Origin: JAHJQQ01 sp041739295
GTDB taxonomy: Bacteria > Pseudomonadota > Gammaproteobacteria > Thiohalobacterales > Thiohalobacteraceae
Reading direction: 5' to 3'
DNA: 7,470 bases
Assembly (NCBI GenBank): GCA_041739295.1
Contig: JBGSOE010000299.1
Coordinates: 1-7,470 of the forward strand
The number at the start of each line of letters is the position of its first letter. Position 1 is the stretch's first letter. The notes beneath the pieces are model-generated. The model saw only the letters and a program-made list of their open reading frames with translations, searched no databases and was not told where the DNA came from. A program made the position numbers and the translations under genes. Below, one piece after another: positions 1 through 5,193 of this stretch.

Positions 1-78
1 TCCCTAAGCAGAGTTACTCATCACCTGATGACTTACTCACTGCGCAGATCATAGAGATTAAACCAAGGAGTCATAACG

Positions 79-336
79 ATGTCTTCGAACAAGACTGATG
101 TGACAATGGGACTCGAATACAGTCTGGATCGTATTGAAAAAATTTCACCCCTCGCAGGCATGCCAGGCGACAATTGGTACCGTTACATCGTGAAACGCAA
201 AAACGGCGAGATCGTTGGAAACCGATGTGGTTCATATCAACAAGTCAGCGACTACGCGCAGACGTTTACCGATAGACTCAATGAACGGACCAACGCTTTA
301 GCCAGCACGCCTTGGTCGCGTCACAATAAATACTGA
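79..336 (+). CDS. Small conserved-type hypothetical protein (85 aa)
   Basis: I do not recognise a named family. The ATG start is well supported: AAGGAG lies 8 nt upstream. The 85-residue product has no signal peptide or membrane segment and looks cytoplasmic. Its middle reads like one compact alpha/beta unit: a strand-like WYRYIVKRKNGEIVGNR (residues 33-49), then a GSYQQV turn (51-56) leading into a helix with YAQTFTDRLNER (59-70), and a basic tail (SRHNKY). The aromatic strand, the glycine-rich turn and the LNER helix recall small orphan proteins annotated only as hypothetical in sulfur-oxidising gammaproteobacteria, but that is from memory and not tested. It stands alone and converges on the HIT gene, with a palindrome between the two stops. 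Good start signals and coherent composition make it a real gene; its function is unknown. Confidence 0.75.
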   Translation: MSSNKTDVTMGLEYSLDRIEKISPLAGMPGDNWYRYIVKRKNGEIVGNRCGSYQQVSDYAQTFTDRLNERTNALASTPWSRHNKY

Positions 337-370
337 GAGACTCCTGGTTAGCGAGCGTTCCTCATCTGAC

Positions 371-444
371 ATGTCGGACGCAGCCTACGAGTGCTACGTA
401 CGCCAAACGTAGGTCGGATTCAGTCCGTAGGCCGCGTCCGACAT
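371..444. repeat. REP-like palindromic element between convergent genes
   Basis: Arms of 18 bp at 371-388 and 427-444 are reverse complements with a single mismatch (T against C, which would be a G-U pair in RNA). Inside, CCTACG (384-389) pairs with CGTAGG (408-413), and CGGA (415-418) with TCCG (424-427). The words GTCGGA, CGTAGGTCGGATT and TCCGACAT resemble the short palindromic repeats scattered between genes in many gammaproteobacteria. It lies 34 bp past the stop of the small gene and 32 bp past the HIT stop, so the folded RNA could protect or end both convergent transcripts. No T-tract follows on either side, so I do not call it a standard terminator. Confidence 0.7.
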
Positions 445-476
445 CACCCCAGAACTGGATCAGCACCCCTTAAGAC

Positions 477-869
477 CTACGATTTATTCTCCGCATATTT
501 CTGGCGGCTTGGTATCACGCCGCGCACCCCGCCCTTCGGGTTTTCGACATCACCGGCATAACGCGGGATGAGGTGGACGTGCAGATGCATGACACTCTGC
601 CCGGCAATCGGCCCGACATTCACACCGATGTTATAACCGCCAGGCTGAAACTTCTCTTCCACTAACGCCCGTGCCGCATCAATAAGGGACAATATCGCCA
701 CCTTCTCTTCGGCGGTTGCGTCAAAGAAACTCGCGAAATGTCGAAAGGGGATGATCAGGCAATGACCGGGATTGACTGGGTAATCATCAAAGCGAACAAA
801 GGCATGATCGTTACGGAGCACGGCTGCGGAGGCATCACAGAATAAACAGTCAGCGGTATTTTCAGTCAT
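477..869 (-). CDS. HIT family nucleotide hydrolase
   Basis: A 130-residue histidine-triad protein. The active-site motif HLHVHLI is at residues 95-101, preceded by the GQSV stretch (90-93) that binds phosphate in the family. Other family marks are CLFC (8-11, a possible zinc pair), PGHCLIIP (34-41), the NIGVNVG strand (80-86) and the C-terminal IPRY plus GGVRGVIP (113-120). HIT enzymes of this type hydrolyse or transfer the phosphate-linked group of dinucleoside polyphosphates, nucleoside phosphoramidates or related substrates through a nucleotidyl-histidine intermediate (H97 expected). The length is normal for a single-domain bacterial HIT protein, and it should be cytoplasmic. The ATG at 867-869 has only a weak ribosome site (GAG 9 nt upstream), but the N-terminus matches the family. 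The exact substrate cannot be read from sequence. Confidence 0.93.
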   Translation of the reverse strand: MTENTADCLFCDASAAVLRNDHAFVRFDDYPVNPGHCLIIPFRHFASFFDATAEEKVAILSLIDAARALVEEKFQPGGYNIGVNVGPIAGQSVMHLHVHLIPRYAGDVENPKGGVRGVIPSRQKYAENKS

Positions 870-1014
870 CTCAGAAAACTCATAAATAATTGCATAACGA
901 AAACAGCTGGGGCCAGAGCCACATTTGTCACTTGCACGGTATCGATCTGCCTACGGTGTTCGAATCCGGTTCTGAACAGAATGGCATTTAACCTAGGCCA
1001 AAAATCAAAAGCGA

Positions 1015-1096
1015 TGGCCACGGGATCCACGGAGGAACACGGAAATAACATTAGAAACAAGCCTTTTTCAGTGTGCTTCCGTGGATTCCGTGGCTA
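1015..1096. repeat. Imperfect palindromic intergenic element built on CCACGG/CCGTGG
   Basis: Two 31-bp arms, 1015-1045 and 1066-1096, are reverse complements at 26 of 31 positions. They carry ATCCACGGA on the left and TCCGTGGAT on the right, and are separated by a 20-bp loop ending in a short T run. The element fills most of the gap between the EAL stop (1168) and the HIT start (869). Its CCACGGAATCCACGGA-type core resembles dispersed intergenic repeats I know from gammaproteobacterial genomes, so a small non-autonomous (MITE- or REP-like) element is likely. No target-site duplication is evident. It might also end or stabilise the EAL mRNA. Confidence 0.6.
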
Positions 1097-1167
1097 GATG
1101 TAACGCTGCCAGGTCACCTGAGAGGACAAGTAAGTGCTATTCGGTCCTGACTCCAATTGTTTTTCAC

Positions 1168-1914
1168 TCAGTTCTGACGCGTAAAATAGGCCAGGAAATC
1201 GTCTACCGGTAACGACGGTGAAAAATAATGTCCCTGCACCTTTTGAACACCTGCAGCCCGCAACACGGCAAGCTGCTCTGACGTCTCAACACCTTCGGCG
1301 ATCACTTCGAGATCCGTTGTTTTCAACAGCACGGTCAGGGCTTCCGCCCAGCGCGGCATAGCCGCTCCATTGCCAGGCTCAAGAATCACACTCTTATCAA
1401 TTTTTATAATTTTCACATTGGATCGCGAAAGCACCATGACGCTTGCGGCATCAATCTTGACATCATCCAAGGCGATACGTACGCCACTACGGGCCGCGAG
1501 GTCGAGCGCGTTCAATCCTAACTGATCGGGCAATCCACGTTCGGTTATCTCCAGGACGATCTTACTTCTGACATCGCTGAGCCCGGACTTTGCTGCTGCG
1601 TATTCCAGCCCGCCACGCCCTAATATTTCAGGAGGGACATTGATGTGCAGTTCGACGCCCTCTTGCCCTCTTAACCAGTCACCCAGCTCTATAGCCACCC
1701 TATCGATCACCCAATAGGTGAGCAAGCCAGACAGCGGCGTATTCTCGACTACATGAATAAAATCGTCAGGAAGAACCACTCCTGTGGGGCGGTTCCAGCG
1801 GATCAAGGCCTCAGCACCAACACAACGTTCTTGAGCAACGGACACAATGGGCAAGTATTCAATGAAAAATTCATTGTTGGTCATACCTGCGTGGACCATT
1901 TCCAGATCTATCAT
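1168..1914 (-). CDS. Stand-alone EAL-domain protein (c-di-GMP phosphodiesterase or sensor)
   Basis: The 248-residue protein is a bare EAL domain with no GGDEF, PAS, receiver or membrane part. EAL domains hydrolyse cyclic di-GMP to linear pGpG using two metal ions. The catalytic set is present: E35 of the EAL motif (35-37), N92 (INVPP), E122 and E125 (EITE), D150-D151, K171 (IKIDK), E207 (AEGVE) and Q227 (QGHYFSP). Two departures stand out: the usual YQPI reads YLPI (20-23), and loop 6, normally DDFGTGYSSL, reads DDVKIDAASV (150-159) with no gap. Activity is therefore plausible but not certain; it could be a binding-only or dimer-altered member. The ATG at 1912-1914 has GGGGGA about 6 nt upstream. 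It is probably transcribed alone, given gaps of 226 and 298 bp to its neighbours. Confidence 0.9.
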   Translation of the reverse strand: MIDLEMVHAGMTNNEFFIEYLPIVSVAQERCVGAEALIRWNRPTGVVLPDDFIHVVENTPLSGLLTYWVIDRVAIELGDWLRGQEGVELHINVPPEILGRGGLEYAAAKSGLSDVRSKIVLEITERGLPDQLGLNALDLAARSGVRIALDDVKIDAASVMVLSRSNVKIIKIDKSVILEPGNGAAMPRWAEALTVLLKTTDLEVIAEGVETSEQLAVLRAAGVQKVQGHYFSPSLPVDDFLAYFTRQN

Positions 1915-1979
1915 GCGATTCCCCCATTGTGTCGCCGCATGGCACTAGACGCTGATGCGTTTATCTGTGATCTGTTATG

Positions 1980-2008
1980 CTCATACTCGCGGTGCCGGTT
2001 ACTACCAA
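1980..2008 (-). promoter_or_regulatory. Possible sigma70 promoter for the EAL gene
   Basis: On the minus strand TTGGTA (2003-2008) and TATGAG (1980-1985) are 17 bp apart, each matching 4 of 6 consensus positions. The leader to the EAL start would be about 60 nt. This is the best pair I see in the 226-bp gap (1915-2140), which otherwise holds no convincing gene. Matches of this quality occur by chance. Confidence 0.25.
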
Positions 2009-2140
2009 GGCACCATGTCACAGCCGCGGAATGCACTTATGGGTTGCAATCGCTGGTATCATTTTTGATGTGCCCGCGGTCGTTTATTGTCATTCTAATG
2101 CAGGGCCTACCCGACGCAACCTACCACTCCTGAAAATGCG

Positions 2141-2737
2141 TCACTGCATGCGCAACTTGAAGCGTTCGGCGTAGTAAGCGAAGGTCTTATTGATTGAGTC
2201 CCAGGAAAGCGTTTCATCCTCCCCCGTCTCGGGCGCTTTATCGATCAGCACACCCAGCCGCACGCCAGTTATCGGATCGTATGTTTCAATTTCCAGTACG
2301 GCATGCTTGAGCGAGATATGCTGTCCTGCCGCATCTTGCGCCGTCATTTCAAAGAAACCTCGCTTCGCTTTGGTCACCATGACGTTGGTGATCGCGGCAC
2401 GCACATAGAGTACACCCGGACCGCCCTGTGTAACCACCGGGACTTCTGGCGCCAGGGCCTTGGTGATCGCCGCACGGAATCCATCCGATATGGCCTTTAG
2501 CTCATCGGCATTGAGCCCCTGATATTCGGAATCCGGACTGATGAAAATGGTAATCGGTTCAATCATCACACTCTTATAGTATGCGCGATCCACCCCCGAT
2601 TTCTGCCATATCATCGCGCCAGCACGGTCCGGGTCCTGCGTGAGCCGCGGCATGTCCTCGATAAAGCCAGAACTATCCGCAGCGGCCTGTTGCATGCAGA
2701 GCGCCAGTGCGAAGCCTACCCACCGTAATCGACTCAT
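2141..2737 (-). CDS. DUF3313-like exported protein
   Basis: I take the ATG at 2735-2737 (198 aa), not the upstream in-frame GTG at 2749, because that start leaves GTGGA at the right distance as ribosome site and begins directly with a normal signal peptide. MSRLRW is followed by a hydrophobic stretch (7-16) and a type I cleavage site after AAA (18-20). C14 is preceded by LAL, which does not fit a lipobox, so the protein is probably soluble periplasmic rather than a lipoprotein. The mature part (SGFIEDMPRL 23-32, then MIEPITIFISP 58-68, a helix with DELKAISDGFRAAITKAL, then GPGVLYVRAAITNV 107-119 and a C-terminal YAERFKLRM) resembles DUF3313, a family of exported proteins of unknown role. No catalytic motif is visible. 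It stands apart from its neighbours by 226 and 241 bp. Confidence 0.8.
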   Translation of the reverse strand: MSRLRWVGFALALCMQQAAADSSGFIEDMPRLTQDPDRAGAMIWQKSGVDRAYYKSVMIEPITIFISPDSEYQGLNADELKAISDGFRAAITKALAPEVPVVTQGGPGVLYVRAAITNVMVTKAKRGFFEMTAQDAAGQHISLKHAVLEIETYDPITGVRLGVLIDKAPETGEDETLSWDSINKTFAYYAERFKLRMQ

Positions 2738-2784
2738 GTTGTTTTCCACATCAAAAAGACTCTGATTTATTGATACACCGTCAG

Positions 2785-2808
2785 CCTAGCGAAGCGAACT
2801 CGCATAGG
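2785..2808. repeat. Short inverted repeat upstream of the DUF3313-like gene
   Basis: CCTAGCGA (2785-2792) can pair with TCGCATAGG (2800-2808) with one bulged A, around a 7-nt loop. It lies about 50-70 bp upstream of the DUF3313-like start, where an operator or leader hairpin could sit. No function is shown. Confidence 0.35.
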
Positions 2809-2880
2809 TGCATCCTTAGCCGTGAGCTGAAGGGAAACCCAACAATGCCAGGCCCGCGCTGAGCTTATTCACCGCAGCCA

Positions 2881-2916
2881 CGGTATGCGGCATTTTCATG
2901 AATGCGGTGCATACCG
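2881..2916. repeat. Two-tier hairpin downstream of the SpoIIAA-like gene
   Basis: CGGTATGC (2881-2888) pairs perfectly with GCATACCG (2909-2916). Inside it, GCATT (2890-2894) pairs perfectly with AATGC (2901-2905) around a 6-nt loop; the internal loop is 1 by 3 nt. The hairpin begins about 60 nt past the SpoIIAA-like stop (2979). No T-tract follows on the minus strand, so it is not a standard intrinsic terminator; mRNA 3'-end protection or a repeat remnant are the likely explanations. Confidence 0.55.
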
Positions 2917-2978
2917 GAATGGCGGATTGATCATCGTCCGTGTCTTTAATAGACAATTACTACGATTCATCCGCGTCA

Positions 2979-3344
2979 CTACGGATTTGTCTTGAGCCAG
3001 GCCAAGGCCCGATCCAGATCGCTCGATGCAAAGTATTCTATGGGAAATTTGCGCAGACCTTTGGCCACAAAGAGCAACGTCAAATCTTCCCACTGCTTAT
3101 CTCCGACCAGGGCCATCTTTTCGATGAAGGGATCGAATTCATCCTGGAAAGAAAAATCGTCCCAACCCTTGCCGCGCTCCCAACCGGAAAATTCATTGGC
3201 TCTCACCAGAATGCGCACCTTGCCCTGGGTGCGAATGATGTCTGCAGCAGCTTGCTGTACCTGAGTGAATTCAGAATGGGTCAACATCCCGCTGACCAAC
3301 ATTGTCAGAACACCTTCATTTACTCCCTCGACGGTAGCACTCAT
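2979..3344 (-). CDS. SpoIIAA-like (STAS/SEC14-type) protein
   Basis: I choose the ATG at 3342-3344 (121 aa): GGA lies 7 nt upstream and the length matches the family. An in-frame GTG at 3368 would add 8 residues without family resemblance. The protein follows the SpoIIAA-like pattern: an opening beta pair (VNEGVLTMLVSGMLT, 8-22), helix (HSEFTQVQQAAADII), strand GKVRILVRA (41-49), the W-rich EFSGWERGKGWDDF (51-64), strand DLTLLFVAKG (88-97), then FPIEYFASSDLDRALAWL (100-117). The F/Y-F...A..WL ending is typical. The fold is STAS-like and resembles CRAL-TRIO; some members associate with membranes, but no general function is agreed. There is no serine kinase or anti-sigma partner nearby, so a partner-switching role is not supported. 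It is cytoplasmic, without signal or membrane segment. Confidence 0.85.
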   Translation of the reverse strand: MSATVEGVNEGVLTMLVSGMLTHSEFTQVQQAAADIIRTQGKVRILVRANEFSGWERGKGWDDFSFQDEFDPFIEKMALVGDKQWEDLTLLFVAKGLRKFPIEYFASSDLDRALAWLKTNP

Positions 3345-3394
3345 ATTGTCATCCGGATTTTGTCGCACTCTTGTGCGCGATGAAGTAGATCCTG

Positions 3395-3428
3395 TTCCGG
3401 CATTCCCGCTTGCGCGGAAACGCCGGAA
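3395..3428. repeat. Nested imperfect hairpin with ATTCCCGC core
   Basis: TTCCGGC (3395-3401) pairs perfectly with GCCGGAA (3422-3428). Inside, TTCCCGC (3403-3409) nearly pairs with GCGGAA (3414-3419). The ATTCCCGC...GCGGAA core recalls the widespread ATTCCC/GGGAAT intergenic repeats of proteobacteria. It lies between the tandem-domain gene (stop 3506) and the SpoIIAA-like start (3344). No T-tract follows on either strand. Confidence 0.5.
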
Positions 3429-3505
3429 TACCTGGGCCCAAATTTAGGTTTATACGACTGCATTCGGCAAGCACGAGAATCGCCCTGCCTTGTCCCGTAT
3501 GAGGG

Positions 3506-4099
3506 TCACTCGCCGGCCGGCTGCACTGAGATCGCAGCGGATTCCACATACAGTGCATAGACGGAATCACCGACTTTGATGTTCTTCAAATCAACATCGT
3601 CGGCTACTGGCAGGGTCATGGTCCGCAACGCGCCTTGCAGGGTAACGGTACGTGCCTTCATATCGATTGCCTGCACAGTACCCTTGGCTTGAACAGTTTT
3701 ACGGACAACTGCAGCGGGCTTCTGGCCGAGCTCAGAACGCCCTGCTTCCACTGTTTCTACACGTTCACGGACCCCGCCTGCCGCCGGCGCCAGCTCCATC
3801 ACCAAACCTACCTGATAGGTTGCTGTGACTTTATCGCCAACCTTGACCTGACCCAAGTTGCGGGCCTCTTCACCCACAACCAGCACTTCAAGCGTGCCAT
3901 CGGGATGGCGCAGCGCAACTTCGCGAGTCTGCATGTTGATCGCCTCAACAGTGGCCGTCACCACGAGGGTTCCGCCTGCCGCCAGGCCGGGCATATCCTG
4001 ATCGGCTGCTGCGCCCTGCTCCGTGGCAATAACAGATGCCGATGCCGCCAGACAGCTCAAGGCTGCCGCAAAAATGATTCCTGTCGATTTATTGTTCAT
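3506..4099 (-). CDS. Exported protein with two tandem copies of a small beta domain
   Basis: The ATG at 4097-4099 (197 aa) has a near-ideal ribosome site (AAGGAG, GGAG 6 nt upstream) and starts a clean signal peptide (basic NNK, hydrophobic 7-24, cleavage after VIA at 25); longer in-frame starts at 4156 and 4234 bury that signal. The mature protein contains two copies of one module. Copy 1 (about 47-104) has TVEAINMQTREVALR and VKVGDKV; copy 2 (about 136-193) has TVQAIDMKARTVTLQ and IKVGDSV. A charged linker (109-135) joins them. The pattern (turn-linked strands, then KVGD and a strand) is like a five-stranded OB barrel and superficially like CusF, but the His/Met/Trp copper ligands of CusF are not arranged here, so metal binding is not supported. 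It is periplasmic, of unknown function, and stands alone in its transcription unit. Confidence 0.82.
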   Translation of the reverse strand: MNNKSTGIIFAAALSCLAASASVIATEQGAAADQDMPGLAAGGTLVVTATVEAINMQTREVALRHPDGTLEVLVVGEEARNLGQVKVGDKVTATYQVGLVMELAPAAGGVRERVETVEAGRSELGQKPAAVVRKTVQAKGTVQAIDMKARTVTLQGALRTMTLPVADDVDLKNIKVGDSVYALYVESAAISVQPAGE

Positions 4100-4183
4100 T
4101 AGTCGCTCCTTGGTTTTTGCCGGCAGTTTAAAGATTGCCAGGTTGATTAAATTCATTATTCCGCCTTCAGCGCTGCTACAGAA

Positions 4184-4195
4184 GATGCGCGCATC
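4184..4195. promoter_or_regulatory. Perfect 12-bp palindrome upstream of the tandem-domain gene
   Basis: GATGCGCGCATC is its own reverse complement. It lies about 85-96 bp upstream of the start, just downstream of the likely promoter, where a repressor dimer or a leader hairpin could act. No regulator that would bind it is encoded in the window. Confidence 0.3.
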
Positions 4196-4237
4196 GCACG
4201 GACTCTGCATTCTGCCCCCTTTCCGGGTTAGCAAACA

Positions 4238-4283
4238 ACTATAGATTGGCAGTCAACCTTTATATATTTTGTATATTGTTTGT
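4238..4283 (-). promoter_or_regulatory. Probable promoter region of the tandem-domain gene, with AT-rich upstream block
   Basis: On the minus strand an AT-rich block (about 4257-4283, TATA/TTT runs) precedes TTGACT (4251-4256, 5 of 6 to the -35 consensus) and TATAGT (4238-4243, 5 of 6 to the -10 consensus). The two good hexamers are too close to serve together. TTGACT would need the weak TGCTAA (4228-4233, 17-bp spacer), and TATAGT would need the weak TATATA (4261-4266). The AT block could act as an UP element. A promoter here is likely; its exact register is not settled. The leader would be about 120-130 nt. Confidence 0.35.
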
Positions 4284-4357
4284 GCCATTACGTGCCAATG
4301 TATTGACCACATGCAAAGCTAGATTAGGAACCTTCCTGCATATCCTACGCAGCCGCC

Positions 4358-4378
4358 AAAAAGGCTCAAGCTGGAGCC
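4358..4378 (-). terminator. Probable intrinsic terminator for the mepK-like gene
   Basis: Read on the minus strand, GGCTC pairs with GAGCC around a 6-nt loop and is followed directly by TTTTT (plus-strand A run 4358-4362, stem 4363-4378). It lies about 108 nt past the mepK-like stop and before the promoter of the next minus-strand gene. The stem is short at 5 bp. Confidence 0.5.
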
Positions 4379-4485
4379 GCATGTACACAGCTGGCAATCA
4401 AATCGCAGTGACGCGAGGTTTGAAATGATGAGTTGTTTCGTTGATACAACGTTGCAGATGGCGACGCTGATATAGCGCGAGATGA

Positions 4486-5049
4486 CTACCAGGTGCGGAC
4501 GCGCCCGGTATCGACATGAACAAAATCGGATTTGGCGTAATACCCTACCCCACCCGCCTGTAATCCCCGCGCGGCATCACGTAAGCGTGCCGAATCGAAG
4601 CCCGTCAAACGGATATCCAGCGCCTTGCCCTGCATATGCAGACTGCCCTTGGCTACACCGGAAGAGGCAGTGCGCAATTGCGTATTGGTGACGGGTGAAC
4701 GGTAGCCGGATATGATCTCGACCTCGCCCTTATGGCCAACCTGGTGCTGCAGTGCGTAGAGAAGATCAAACAGCTTGGTGTCGATGGAGTGCACGTCCCC
4801 AGAGCGAAAATCGCGGAGAAAGTGATTGAGGCGCTGACAGGCCTCGGCATTGAGTGAATTGTCACGAAAATAACACAATTGCATGCGCTCATTCGTGTGT
4901 GTGTTGAACAAGCGCAGCTCACGCTGACTGGAAGCCTGCGCAACCCCAAAAGGTAGCATCCCACTTCCAATTGCCATCACCACACCGCAACTGCGGAGAA
5001 ATTGCCGGCGCGTGGCATTTAATGGGGTATCTGCGAAATTATCCGTCAT
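4486..5049 (-). CDS. mepK: MepK/YcbK-like peptidoglycan endopeptidase, Tat-exported
   Basis: A 187-residue DUF882/M15-type protein, close to the length of E. coli YcbK (MepK). The N-terminus carries a twin-arginine motif, TRRQFLRS (13-20), a hydrophobic stretch (22-36) and an AQA cleavage site (37-39), so it is exported folded to the periplasm. Metallopeptidase marks are SGYRS (114-118), H138 in GSLHMQGKALD with D145, and H178-V-D180 in DFVHVD near the end; H138, D145 and H178 are the expected zinc ligands. E. coli MepK cleaves 3-3 (mDap-mDap) cross-links in peptidoglycan, and that role is inferred here. The gene is divergent from an ldtD-like gene whose product makes such links; in E. coli the two genes are neighbours on the same strand. 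The ATG at 5047-5049 has AGG 8 nt upstream. Confidence 0.9.
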   Translation of the reverse strand: MTDNFADTPLNATRRQFLRSCGVVMAIGSGMLPFGVAQASSQRELRLFNTHTNERMQLCYFRDNSLNAEACQRLNHFLRDFRSGDVHSIDTKLFDLLYALQHQVGHKGEVEIISGYRSPVTNTQLRTASSGVAKGSLHMQGKALDIRLTGFDSARLRDAARGLQAGGVGYYAKSDFVHVDTGRVRTW

Positions 5050-5193
5050 GTGTATTACCTGCTTGAATATATCTGAGCCGTCTATTCGCCGTATTGGGCG
5101 ACAATGAAATGACTCAGAGGTTCCCTAAAAACAGTATGTCTATGCTGTTATGCTTAGCGACCTAACCTTTACCAGACTATAGCGATTCAACCT
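5050..5193. promoter_or_regulatory. Divergent control region between mepK-like and ldtD-like genes
   Basis: These 144 bp must hold both promoters. Toward mepK, TATATT (minus strand, 5066-5071) is a 5-of-6 match to a -10 box but lacks a clear -35. Toward ldtD, TATAGC (5178-5183) is the best -10 candidate, again with a weak -35; it would give a leader of only a few bases, and no clear ribosome site precedes the ldtD ATG. TCGCC (5086-5090) and GGCGA (5097-5101) form a perfect inverted repeat with a 6-bp spacer, placed where one bound regulator could touch both genes. Confidence 0.4.

Noticed and set aside
958..967. GTTCGAATCC, like the T-arm of a tRNA
   Set aside because: The flanking bases do not form a T-stem, and no acceptor, D or anticodon arms can be found around it.
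866..1060. Open frame of 64 codons (-) upstream of the HIT gene
   Set aside because: It has no ribosome site or family pattern, and it runs through the left arm of the 1015-1096 palindrome.
1753..2133. Plus-strand open frames over the start of the EAL gene and its upstream gap
   Set aside because: They are shadows of the EAL gene; the amino-acid pattern is cysteine- and histidine-rich and incoherent, with no ribosome site.
2940..3383. Plus-strand open frame of 147 codons opposite the SpoIIAA-like gene
   Set aside because: The minus-strand frame encodes a recognisable family over the same bases; this is its shadow.
3635..4102. Plus-strand open frame of 155 codons opposite the tandem-domain gene
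   Set aside because: It is a shadow frame rich in cysteine and histidine; the minus-strand product has a signal peptide and repeated modules.
4100..4230. Possible c-di-GMP or other riboswitch in the leader of the tandem-domain gene
   Set aside because: Only a short palindrome is seen; none of the conserved core words of riboswitch classes I know are present.
4100..4234. Longer N-terminus for the tandem-domain protein (starts at 4156 or 4234)
   Set aside because: The ATG at 4099 has the best ribosome site and puts the signal peptide at the very N-terminus; the longer forms bury it behind 19-45 residues.
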